DNA of 64,000 nucleotides. It comes from Hawksworthiomyces lignivorus. Taxonomy: Eukaryota > Ascomycota > Sordariomycetes > Ophiostomatales > Ophiostomataceae. How positions within the stretch are numbered: position 1 is the first letter of the stretch; every line of letters starts with the position of its first letter. The stretch spans positions 2,810 through 66,809 of the forward strand of contig NTMA01000029.1 in assembly GCA_002917075.1 (NCBI GenBank), given 5' to 3'. Under the pieces are notes generated by a model, which was not told where the DNA came from, searched no databases, and saw nothing but the letters and a program-made list of their open reading frames with translations. Below, piece by piece: positions 48,154 to 58,421 of the stretch. A program made the translations under genes and the position numbers.

Positions 48154-49417
48154 TGCAACCAAAATATGAAGAACTGAACAAGGACTTGGAGATGGAGAGA
48201 AGCAATGGGCCAGGAGAAAGACGAGGAGGAGGGCAGGGAAGAAGGGGGGCAGGGAGAGATAGGGGGGGGAGCATCTTGATTATGTGTGCGAGCGAGCGTG
48301 CGAGCGTGCGAGCATGTGTGGCCGTTGTTTTAAAGCAAGGAGTAAACTGGCCAAGGACGGCGGCGGACAATGTCAATTACATGAGACTAAAGCGCCGAAA
48401 ATGCAAGCTTGTAGCCGTTGAAGAAAATCGATGTGCGTATTGCGTATTGCGTATTGTCTCAATGGAGGACTAGAGAGTGCATGGCTCCACTTGCATGCTA
48501 TTACGGTGTACACATCACTTTTTGGAGCGACGCTTGCCAGCGAGTCGCAGACCGAAAAGGGATTTGCTAGGAGATAACCGAATAAGGTATGCATGCCTGG
48601 TGCCACCCCGGTGTCCAACCCGTCTTCCAACAGACTTTGACACACATCCAGGCTGGACGTGCATTTCTAGCTCGGTTTGCTTGGCCCACTATGGTTATGC
48701 GGGCACTTCGGATTGTCCCTTTTCTGCCTTGGGCGGCCTGTGTGCCCGAGACAAAATGCAGTGCAACTCGAACTTGCTTTTTCCTTGCCGATTTTCGATA
48801 AAAAGGACCGCGAGAGCCCCCAAGAAAAGCCGCTCAGCTTCGCATCAACAGCGGCAACGATAAAAACACTCAATGCATCCGCTTGGCTTGGTAAGCCCGG
48901 CCTAGAGGAGGCACGTCAGAAAATAGGGAAGAGAAACGTGTAAGGCCCGTTTTAGTTTAGAATGGGGGAGGCAAAATCCCCCCAAGAAGGGCAAACAACC
49001 GATAGGGTCTTCCGCTTTCGTGGTGGGCGCACTAATGATGGGCGAGTGCATTGCATCGTGCCTATGACAGCGCAAGAGGGCCAGATACGGCGAGCTTGCT
49101 AATGCAGCGAGGCAAAAGCTAGCAGGAAATAAGTACTAGATGTGCAGAATCTTGGCTCAGCGGGCAGGCAGGGAGAAAAAGAAACGGCCCGTTGTCAGAC
49201 TATATTCATTACTTCCAACAGGGTATGCGAGCTGATCCGTTCCCCCCCCCCCCTTTCTCTCTCTCTCCCTCCCTCCCTCTGTTGGTCCTCTCCGGTGAGC
49301 GGAGAGTCTTGCTCTGAAAACGCTGGTCGCGCTGTCTGCCACCCTCCTGCTCGAGTCTTGCGCAGCTGCAACAGCCCAATTCGCCTCGACAGCCACCAAT
49401 TCGCGAAAAAATCCAAG
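48154..49417. promoter_or_regulatory. Bidirectional PKS / trans-ER promoter region
   Basis: A 1.26-kb spacer between divergent start codons. The PKS side has a CT tract on its sense strand (about 48181-48270) and a gcgagcgt-type repeat (48297-48318); a triple TGCGTAT repeat lies mid-left. The ER side has gactatatt (about 49198-49206) and a C/CT tract (49245-49280) before its ATG. Shared regulation of the two genes is inferred from the layout. Confidence 0.55.
48434..48454. repeat. Three tandem TGCGTAT units
   Basis: Three perfect, adjacent 7-mers within the shared PKS/trans-ER promoter, about 280 bp upstream of the PKS start. A possible clustered binding site, or a chance short repeat. Confidence 0.9.
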
Positions 49418-50620
49418 ATGACAGCAGCCGTTTCTTCGCAGACGCAGACGCAGACGGCGCTCGTCGTCGCTGGCGCCGGGCAGTACCGCCTGGACCGCGC
49501 CGTCGCGGTCCCAGAGCCAGGGCCAGGGATGGTGCTGTGCGCGGTCAAAGCGGTGGCGCTAAACCCGGCAGACTGGAAAATGATCGACTTCTCGGCCAAG
49601 GCCGACTCCATTGGCGGCCACGAATTTGCGGGCGTCGTGCTGTGCGTGGGCGCAGGCGTCGAGATGTTCCAGCCAGGCGACCGGCTGATCGCGCCCGTGG
49701 CTGCGGCCGGCTACGAGTCGGGCGCCTTCTGCGAGTACACGCTCGTCGCCGAGGACATGGCGTGCCGGCTGCCGGGCTCCATGAGCTACGAGGACGCGGC
49801 CGGCCTGAGCGTGGCGACGACCACAGTCACGCTCGCGCTCTACCAGTCGCTCGGGCTGCCGCTGCCCAGATTCGGCGCAGAGCACGAGGAAGAGGCGGTG
49901 GCGGCCCAGAAGAAGGCCGAAAAGCCAACCTACGTTCTCGTGTCGGGCGGCGCCACGGCCACCGGCACCATTGCCATTCAATTCCTCAAAGCGTAAGTCG
50001 CGAGAGAGAGAGAGAGAGAGAGAGAGAGATGTCAATTGCAAATCTAGGACCCCGTTGACTATATGCTAACCCGACTCTGCCTCTCTTCTAGCTCGGGCCT
50101 CGCCCCGATCGCCACCTGCTCCCCGGACAACCGCGACATGCTCCTGCGGCTGGGCGCCGTCGAGACGTTCGACTACCACTCGCCGACGTGCGGCATGGAG
50201 ATCCGCAACTTTACGGGCAACGGGCTCGCGCACGTCCTGGACTGCGTGACGCAGGCCGAGTCCATGAAGCTCGCGTACGAGGCCATCGGCCCCGCGGGCG
50301 GCAAGTACATCGCGCTGGACCCTTTCCCCACGCGCATCCAGTACACGCGCCGCGAGGTGCTGGCCGACTGGGTCCTCAGCTTCACGCTGTTCGGCAAGCC
50401 CGTCAAGCTGGCCGGCGTCTACGGGCGGCCCGCCCGCCCGCAGGACCGCGCCTTTACGGGCCAGATGTTCCGCCTCATCGAGCGCATGCTCGCCGCGGGC
50501 ATGATCAAGCCGCACCCGGTCGAGCTGCGCACCGGCGGCCTGCCGGCCGTCACCGAGGGCATCGAGGACCTGCGGCTAGGGCGGGTGCGGGCGCGCAAGC
50601 TCGTGTATCCAATTGCGTAG
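49418..50620 (+). CDS. Trans-acting enoyl reductase (LovC-like)
   Basis: A 367-residue MDR-family protein. Exons are 49418-49992 and 50092-50620; the 99-nt phase-2 intron contains a GA microsatellite and a TGCTAAC branch point. The GroES-like domain shows VALNPADWKMIDF, GGHEFAGVVLCVG and FQPGDRLIAPV. The NADPH fold shows YVLVSGGATATGTIAIQFL, ATCSPDNRDMLLRLGA, FDYHSPTCG and VLDCVTQAESMKLAYEAIG, closely following the LovC pattern; it ends in RKLVYPIA. It lacks the catalytic-zinc residues, as expected for this group. It should bind the neighbouring PKS and reduce chosen enoyl intermediates, setting chain saturation. A fairly long ECA-rich insert, GAEHEEEAVAAQKKAEKP, precedes the nucleotide-binding motif. 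Another start inside the same exon is unlikely, since the context CAAGATGAC is good. Confidence 0.92.
50002..50029. repeat. GA dinucleotide microsatellite in the trans-ER intron
   Basis: Fourteen perfect ga units, nine bases inside the intron. Slippage here would change intron length but not the protein. Confidence 0.95.
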
Positions 50621-52109
50621 AGAAGAGCTGAAGGGGGGAAGGGGTGGGGGGGGAAACTTTTTTCTTTGCTCCATTGGCGAGGCGCACCACACCAATTGCG
50701 CTCGATAGAGAGAGTACTACTAGCTAGGAAGCACATAATCATTCTCGAAAGCTTATTTTCTTGTTTTGCTACAGTTCACCTCTGACGCAGCTCAATTGCG
50801 CTTGAATTTTTCGCTCTTCCAGCATCCATGCTGCAAAGACTACCGATGTAACAAAGGACCCTGGTTCCTGATCTACCAGCCTCGCTGCGACGGGATGTGT
50901 GCTGACGTCGTCGCTAGGCCGGGGTATTGGCAAAATATCATAGCGTAAAAGAACTACGGGCGCAACCGAGCGGCCCGAGCACGACGCCGTCACAGCGGCA
51001 AAATGCCGTTAGAGGCTAGCGGCAACCCGAACTCAGCCACCAAAAAAGTTCTTTCTTGTCCTTCTGCACCCCCCGACAGAAGAAGACTAAAACTGCCGGG
51101 CTTGGCTTTCGCTGAAGAACAAAAGTGCCTGTTCTATTTCCGACACGATGCCTCTGAGACGGGCAAATTTAGAGCGATGTGGGCGATGCACTGTGAAACT
51201 AAAAATGGGGGGAAACAGAATAAGAAAAAAATGAAAAAAATGCAAACAAAAAAAATAAAAAATAAAAATAAAAATAATAAAAATATTGCAGATTCAATTC
51301 AGATAATATCCTTTATCTCAATGTAGCTATGTAAGACTGTCGACATTTTCGCAACAATTATGTCACATTGACAGGTCCGTATTCGTATTGAACAGCTTCG
51401 GGCCTTCCGCTGTGTCGCTGTCTTTTAGATGCGGCTGCTGGCTGTTTCGGCAATTCTGTATCGTGGGATTTGGTGTTACGGGTGTCATTTTCCGAATATG
51501 CCGGTATAATACTGCTGGCGCTTCCCCCTCTTACTTTATTCTCATTTCCCTACTCGTCAATTCTTGTGCGCTTATTCCTTTTTCTCCTTTGTCTTCGCTC
51601 ATTTGCTGTCCGCAGAATCGCCTCAATTGCATTCGTCTGTTTGCTATATCATTGAATTTTGCTCAAGGGGAAATCTGGTGATGAGAATGCATATGCAATC
51701 TGCTGTCGCATATCGTTGTCACGTCTCCCGATCGAGAGAAGTGCCGTATGTTTGGGGTATGACCTGTCCTTTTTCGATTCGTTATCTGCAGAATCCTATG
51801 GTGTGGCCTCTCTTTGGTTCCCAGAACAGCGTCCGAGTGGATAAGCTCCAGTGACACAGGTGTGCTGTGCATATTATGATACGGTCTATACTTGGAAATG
51901 CTCTAATCGCTAAAATATTACAAGCCAACCAAATCCCATTCTATTAAAACATAAGAAATCCAGCCATGTTGGCGATGTTATTTTTCCTTTTTTTGTTGTT
52001 TTCTTACGGAATATTCCACTTTTGACTGATGCCTTTTTTTTTTTGCCTTTTCTCCTTTCTCCCCATTTTGAAATTTTTTTCTGGTCGATTAATTATTTTC
52101 CGCTGTTTT
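50621..52109. other. Convergent spacer, no gene recognised
   Basis: About 1.5 kb between the stop codons of the trans-ER and the MFS transporter. Very A-rich around 51230-51290. Its small frames lack any domain. Confidence 0.5.
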
Positions 52110-54274
52110 TCATTCTTGTTTCTTGTCTTTGCTCTCTTCCATCTCGCCCACGTCCGTGGCGCTGCCGTTGCTCCAGCCACTGCTGCCGTTGCGGCCGCCG
52201 GGCGCGCCGCTGCTGCCAAGTGGCCGGTGGCCTTCAGTGCGGGTCGCACGGCGCTCGAGCTCGTGCTCAAACTTGCGCTCCGCCGCGAGCTCGTTGGCCT
52301 CCTCCACGGCGTCCTCCTCGTCCATCTCCTGCACCTGCTGCTGCTGGCCGGCCTGCATGCGCTTCAGGATCTCGGCCGCCTCGGCGGCGAACTTGCAGCG
52401 CATGCGGATCCGCTCGCCATAGCGGATGAATAGGAACGGGAACGGCACGCAGATGAGCGCCAGGAAGGCCGGGATCGAGCTGGCCCAGTGCAGGCCCAGG
52501 TTCTGGTACATGTCTGCAGAAAAGAGAGAGAGAGAGAGAGTCAGCATGCTTCAGTCTATGTTGGCAGACGGAGAAGAGGATGAAGGCTGGAGAGGGAGGG
52601 GGGATTCTGCAAAAAAAAACGCACAAGTGGTGAAGAGCGGGAAGGCGGCGCCGAAGAGGGACCGCAGGACGGCGTTGGCGGCGAGGACGGAGGCGGCGAA
52701 GACGACGTAGGCGTCGATGAGGTAGTTCATGAGGCTGAGGAAGACGAGGACAATGCCGGCGGCGAAGAAGCCGGAGCCGACAATGGGCACGGCCCAGGGG
52801 ACGGGGGCCTCGTTGGTCCAGGCGAACCAGAAGAGGCCGATGGGCAGCAGCACGGAGCCGACGGCGGCGGTGGGCAGGCGCCACTCGGGCGGGGCGGTGC
52901 CCTCGGCGTAGCTGGCGACCTTGCGGGCGTAGCGGCGGTTGTCAAAGTAGACCGAGGCGACGGCCAGGGTCATGCCGACGGCGATGCCGAGGAACGCCAG
53001 GCCGCCGATGCCCGCCGACCAGCCGCGCGCCTCCTGGAACACGATGGGGAACGCCGGGAACATCATGTACATGGTGCCGTAGATGATGGCCATGTACAGC
53101 GACGTGATGAGCACGATGGGCTCGCTGAACAGCAGCACCCACGGCCGCGACAGCGCGGTGCGGAACTGCGCCGCCATCGACGGGCCCTTGCCGCCCGTCG
53201 CCGCCCGGTGGTGCATGTCCATCTTGGACACGTACACCTTGCCCGTCTTCTGCGACAGCGCCGCCGCCCGCTTGCGCAGCAGCACCGGCGCGTACGTCTC
53301 CGGCACGATCAGCGCGCCCAGGATCAGCATCACCGCCGTGAAGATGGCCATCAGCCGCTCCACCCAGCGCCAGCCCTCGATCTCGCCGAGGAACCCCGCC
53401 ACGATGGGGCCGATTGACGGGCCCAGGAACGGCGCCGCTGCGAACACGGCCATGGCCAGCCCGCGTTCCGACGCCGAGAACATGTCGGCAATGACGCCGC
53501 CCGCGTTGGTCAGCGGCGACGAGCCGAACGAGCCGGCAAAAAAGCGCATGATAATCAGCGTCTGGATGTTCTGCGCAAACGCCGCGCCCAGATTGAAACC
53601 CGTCAGGGCAATGTAGGTGCCGATAAACAGGACCTGGCGCCCAAAGAATTCTAGGAATCAAAAATGGCCCAGGTTAGAAAAAGCTTTTGTCTTGTTTATT
53701 TTTTTTCCCCTTTCTCTTTCCTCTTTTCTCTTTACTCTTTTCTCTTTCATTTTCATTTTTTTTCTTTCTTTCTTCTGTTCGTTCTTTTCTCGCAATATGA
53801 CATCTGGCTCTACGGATTTCCTGAGGGGAATGTACACATACCACTTGAGGGACCCCATAATAAGGGGCCGATGGCGAAGCCGAGTACGAACAGGGAGATG
53901 CCCGAAATGGACAGCTCATCTGAGATGTGAAAATCGGCCACGACCTCGGACAGGCCGCCTGAGTAGGCGGTGCTCACAAAGGCGATGGCCAGCGTGGCGA
54001 TGGCCATGGTGATCGTGATGACCCATTTCTTGGCCTTGGAGAACTGCTGCGGGTTGTGGGCGTCCACGGGGAGGAACGAGACGACGTACGGCGACTCTTC
54101 CGTGCCCTCGCCCGGGTAGGTGGCAGCTAGCACCTCGGGCGTGACGCCGGCCGGGTCTACAAGCAGCTGCCAGTGGGTGACGCGCGACGTCTGCCGCTGT
54201 GCCGCCTCGAGGTCTGCCGGGGACGACGACGACGACGACGGCGTCGGCGTTGCTGGTTTGTCCGTGGTGGCCAT
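52110..54274 (-). CDS. MFS transporter, DHA1 drug:H+ antiporter type
   Basis: A 620-residue, probably plasma-membrane protein with 12 predicted helices. Exons are 54274-53842, 53650-52625 and 52513-52110; both introns are phase 1 (donors GTATGT and GTGCGT) and give [12 protein letters not shown] and FTTYMYQNLG. A soluble N-terminus of about 90 residues precedes the first helix ([16 protein letters not shown]). Motif A is LLWGPSSEFFGRQ and the antiporter motif C is [11 protein letters not shown]. The C-terminal tail is long, Gln/Glu-rich and charged. The type fits efflux of small molecules or xenobiotics, and adjacency to the PKS pair suggests product export or self-protection; substrate unknown. 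The second intron carries a GA run (52522-52540). Confidence 0.92.
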
Positions 54275-57200
54275 GGCGGGCGATATGATTGTGCGGTCGG
54301 TTAGTCGACTGGTTGGTGGCAGCGGTTGCAGTGGTGACGATCGTGGGTATTTCAGTTAAGAATACCTTTGCTGTTTTGCTGTTGTATCTCTCTTGTCACA
54401 CGGGATACGTGGGTGGAGAGAAGACCCAAGCTTTTGTTGACGAAGGTGAAGCCAGATCAAAGAGAAAAAAATTCTCCTAAAAGGGAACTTGNNNNNNNNN
54501 NNNNNNNNGGGGGGGGGGGGGGGGGAGAGATAGGGACGACGTCTTTATGTATAATCAAAATTTCACCATAACGCGGGAATCGGAATTCTAAGAAGAAGGG
54601 ACCCCGTGCTATGGACTTCTCCTATTTTGTTTTATTTGCTCCTGTTTGGCAAACGGCACTTTTCACTACCTACGCCCCGCTGGCCTTCCTCAGCTGCCTG
54701 GGCCGACAAATGATAATAGGGTTGCTCCTCCGACTGATACGTACAAGCCGAGCTTGGCTCCGTGTCCAAGTCTGCCGGCGTGTCTTGTAGGCATAACGCA
54801 CATATTTTTTTTTTCTCGTTACACGCCCCCTAAGCAGCTCGTGTGGCCGTCCTAGGCCCAGAGCTAAGGAGGCATGCACAGAGTTGGGATAAGACGAGAG
54901 CCCACCTCTCTCGGGGCCAAGTGTGCCGGTGGTGTGGTGTGGGTGTCAGCGTGTGCAAGTATGCGACGGAATTTGTGCAAGGACGGTGCCGCAAATTTTT
55001 GGGCACGAGGGTGTGCGAGTGCACAGAGCGGCCATGGAATCATCCACTGTGATCCCACAATAACAAATGAAACATTGCAAATAGACAAAGATACCGGTAA
55101 GCAGCCCGGCGACTTTTCTCTTGCGCCAGAAGAAAAGAAAAGAAGAGGCGGCCGGACTTAGCGGACAATAGCGACCATTAAGCCCCTAATGCGCGCCAAA
55201 GGGAAATTTGTTTTTTTTTTTTTTTTGTTCTAACGAAAGCGGATCACCATGGCGCTGTGACCAAACTTACGCAAGACTATCATATTGCTCGTACGAGCCT
55301 CCTTTTGCTCCGAGGCTTTGTACGAATGACGCCAGAGGTGGTCTTGTTATGGGACACAAAATACGAAAGAAGAGAGGGAAAGAATTGTTTACAGACCGAA
55401 CAGCAGATCAAGACAGCCACTGAGTGGCAATATTGGGCGACCAAGTAATAATAATACGGCGGAGTACGGAGTTCAGGAGCAGAGAAAAAGAATTAAGGAA
55501 GGACACTAGAAGAAGACAGCCGCAGTGGACCGACAAGGGTTGTATTGATAAGTCTTGGACTCCGTACCACTTTGTGGATTGTGCAATACAAAAATACCCA
55601 TCTCCGTTTCAACATGATGAGCTAGGGACGGAACGTAAGCATATGAAGCAAACTCACTTTTGTGCCAGCCGTTGACGACAGAGAGCAGGCCCGGACGAGA
55701 CATTTGTTAATACCGCGAGAACCAATTCTCTCGAGCCTGTGCTCATTTTCGCAGACTTATGTATACGGCCGGCACCTGTACATATCTCCGTGATTCTGCC
55801 CTTTGTTTCTTATCGAAAGGGATAGTAGAGGATGGGGGTAGCGGAAGACTTGCCCTTGTCGCGTCTTTTTGTTTTGTCCTCGTCATCAAGCCCGTTGCGA
55901 CCGATGACCAGTGCTTCGCCCTCTTCCTCCCTTCGTCCCCTCATCATCCCCTCATCCCTTGTACGTTGTGCACATGTGCCGGGGTTGCACGCAGGAAGAA
56001 CAAAGTCGGGAAGTCGGGGCGCAATTGAGTGCGAATCTTGGATCCTTGGCTGGGGCGAGGATGACACGGCGACCAGCCTGACGGGCTGTGTGCGCATATA
56101 CGAAGTAGAGTACTTCATACGGAGTACCTTTTCTGTGCTTTGAATGTGGTCTTTTCTCGGTAAGGCAGGCCGTGCGGCAATTGTACCAGCAGCTGCCAGC
56201 AGCTACCGGACAAATCAATAAAACGCAGCCAAGGGATAATGTCGCCTTTGTTTGGTCATCATGTATGGTTGTTATGAATGGTTGTAAGGTTTGGTCATTA
56301 AGTTTGGCGTTATTTAGTTATGCTCTCCCTGTGTCGTCATCATAGTGCCAGGCGGCAGCTCTGCACTGGCCTGGTCTGTCCTGATCGGAAAGGCCAATTT
56401 GCGAGCTGGCGAATCGAAACTGGTACCGTCCAGCGTTTCCACTCACTTTGCCATTCACTCGTCCGATGCTTGCTTTTAGCTTTTTTTACCACATCTTTTG
56501 CCTAGGCCATAACGAAACCTGCCCTTACCAGGTTTGTCGCCACAATTAATTAATTAATATACCCCCCAAATTTGCAAATCACAGCCTCAGAGCGTTTCTG
56601 GACAAGTCGCATCTCTCCTCGGACTCCCACTCCAATCTGTTTGCGATGCTCTTCTTTCCACCTTCGTTTCTGGGAAGTACGAGATAAAGGGGGGGGGGGC
56701 TAACCTGATCGTCACCCTCCCTCCCCTTCAAGTCAGTGCTGCATGTGCTCGCGCTGTCCCTCGCTCTTTTCGCCCTCCGTCCCGCGCTATCCACCATTTG
56801 AGAGGTATGTACCAAACGAGAAGCACCTTGACGCATCCCTGTTCTTAATCCGACGATACTAGGGACGGGATTGGGCAGGGAAATGTGCTCTCGATGCAAG
56901 CACAGCACTGTGGGGACCAGTTACGGAGTAGAATGGAATGCAGATTTCTTTGCGGATGGGAAGGGAGGGCTTTCAGGCATTTGTTGTCCGCTGCGGGCTG
57001 CAAGTCTCTGCCGCCCAGCCCAGAGGATGTTCATCGTTTTTGTCTTTTCACAACCCTCTCCGGATGCAAACACAAGTGGGTGGGGGCCTTGCATAACCAA
57101 GTGGGCTGCGCCGTCGCTTCTGTAGTGTCGCTTGTCGCGCTCGAGTCACAACGCACGCCGTTCTGGGCAAAACTATCCCTGCTATGTACAATTTCAGTAC

Positions 57201-58421
57201 ATGCGTTGCCATGCTTTGCGAGGAATTTTGACCCAATCCCACCGGTGTCGGGTCACCCGTCGGGACGTGGCCAATCCCATCCGACTGGTTTTGTGCAAGC
57301 TGCTCAATTTGTGCTAGAAGGAGGGTTCATCTCTTGTACAACCTTACCACATACTACGGCTTACGTCGAACTCCGTACAATCCAAGTAAAAACCGGGTTA
57401 CGGAGCGAAGCAGAAACCAACCCCGACTCTTTTGGAGGGAGTGCAGCTGTAAGCACCTGCATTGCTCTCCGACGGTTTGGAATTGGCGCCGTCTTATTAC
57501 CATGGAGGCAGAGCCCAAACAAGACGAAAATAGTATCTTGCCCTTATTAAAGCCATCTAGATAACACATTGTCGGTGTCAGAGATTCTGGTATCGTCCAG
57601 GAATGGTCACCTGCTGTACTCGTACTCGCAAACCGCCACACCAAAATTCGTAACAGCGACTTGAAACATAAACACGTACATAAAGGAAGAAAGACAATGT
57701 TAACTGTGCTCAGAGGAAATTGCTCCGGGACGAACGGAGGTCTGAGCAGGTAAACACGGATGAGATACGATGCTTATCTGTTAGTTACTCTCTGCTGTGT
57801 AAGCCACTTTCCCTCTCGTCACACCGCACGAATGAAAGAGTATTCAGTCGGTGTACGTTCCAGATGCTGCGTGTCTCAGTTCCTATCCCATGGAGAAGGA
57901 AAACAGACCTCTGAAAGAAAGCGACTCTGCCATTTTGGTTCCCCTTTGATTAGATGGTCGCCACCCGGTCCCCCCTGGTGATGGTCCTCCAATGTCGACG
58001 CAGCCCAGCGAGACACTGCAGACACGTGGTTGAGGTCACATGACTGCGTGTCAAGAAAAGCCAATTAAAAAAAAACACGCCCAAACCACCAGAAGACCTT
58101 ATGCTTATGTCCCTGTGGCTACGCTAAACTCTACGCAGAGCTCCACAATCACGATGCGACATCTCATCTTACAACTGTGGCCTCCTCATCGCATCGTCAA
58201 CAATCAGAGCGTACTGCTGCTCTACCGACACAAGGCATCTTCCGTTCCACTCTGCTTTCTACTCTGCCCACATGTTGCGCCTGACGTGATGGAGGAGGCT
58301 GTTTCTGTCACTCCTTAAATCATATGTTTCATTTCAACCAAGCCAGTCTCCACGCTCGTTTTTACCTCTGAACTTCATCACCCGGCTGCCTATTCCCACA
58401 CCTTCCTTCGCGCTTCCCGCC
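54275..58421. other. 4-kb gene-poor spacer
   Basis: Contains the MFS promoter, a short assembly gap, several TACGGAGTA-type motifs and the las21 promoter at its right end. A 221-codon open frame at 56885-57550 shows no domain or codon bias and is not called. No RNA gene was recognised. Confidence 0.45.
54492..54525. other. Assembly gap (17 N) plus poly-G run
   Basis: Seventeen undetermined bases followed directly by seventeen G. The true length and sequence here are unknown; a G homopolymer probably stopped the assembly. It lies about 220 bp upstream of the MFS start, in its promoter. Confidence 0.98.

Noticed and set aside
32164..54274. One large cluster including the CaaX oxidoreductase and crz1
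   Set aside because: crz1 is a conserved housekeeping regulator found outside clusters, and 2.6 kb of non-coding sequence separates it from the PKS. Linkage alone is not enough.
56885..57550. A 221-codon plus-strand frame
   Set aside because: No recognisable domain or codon bias, and it contains the intergenic TACGGAGTA-type words. An orphan gene cannot be fully excluded.
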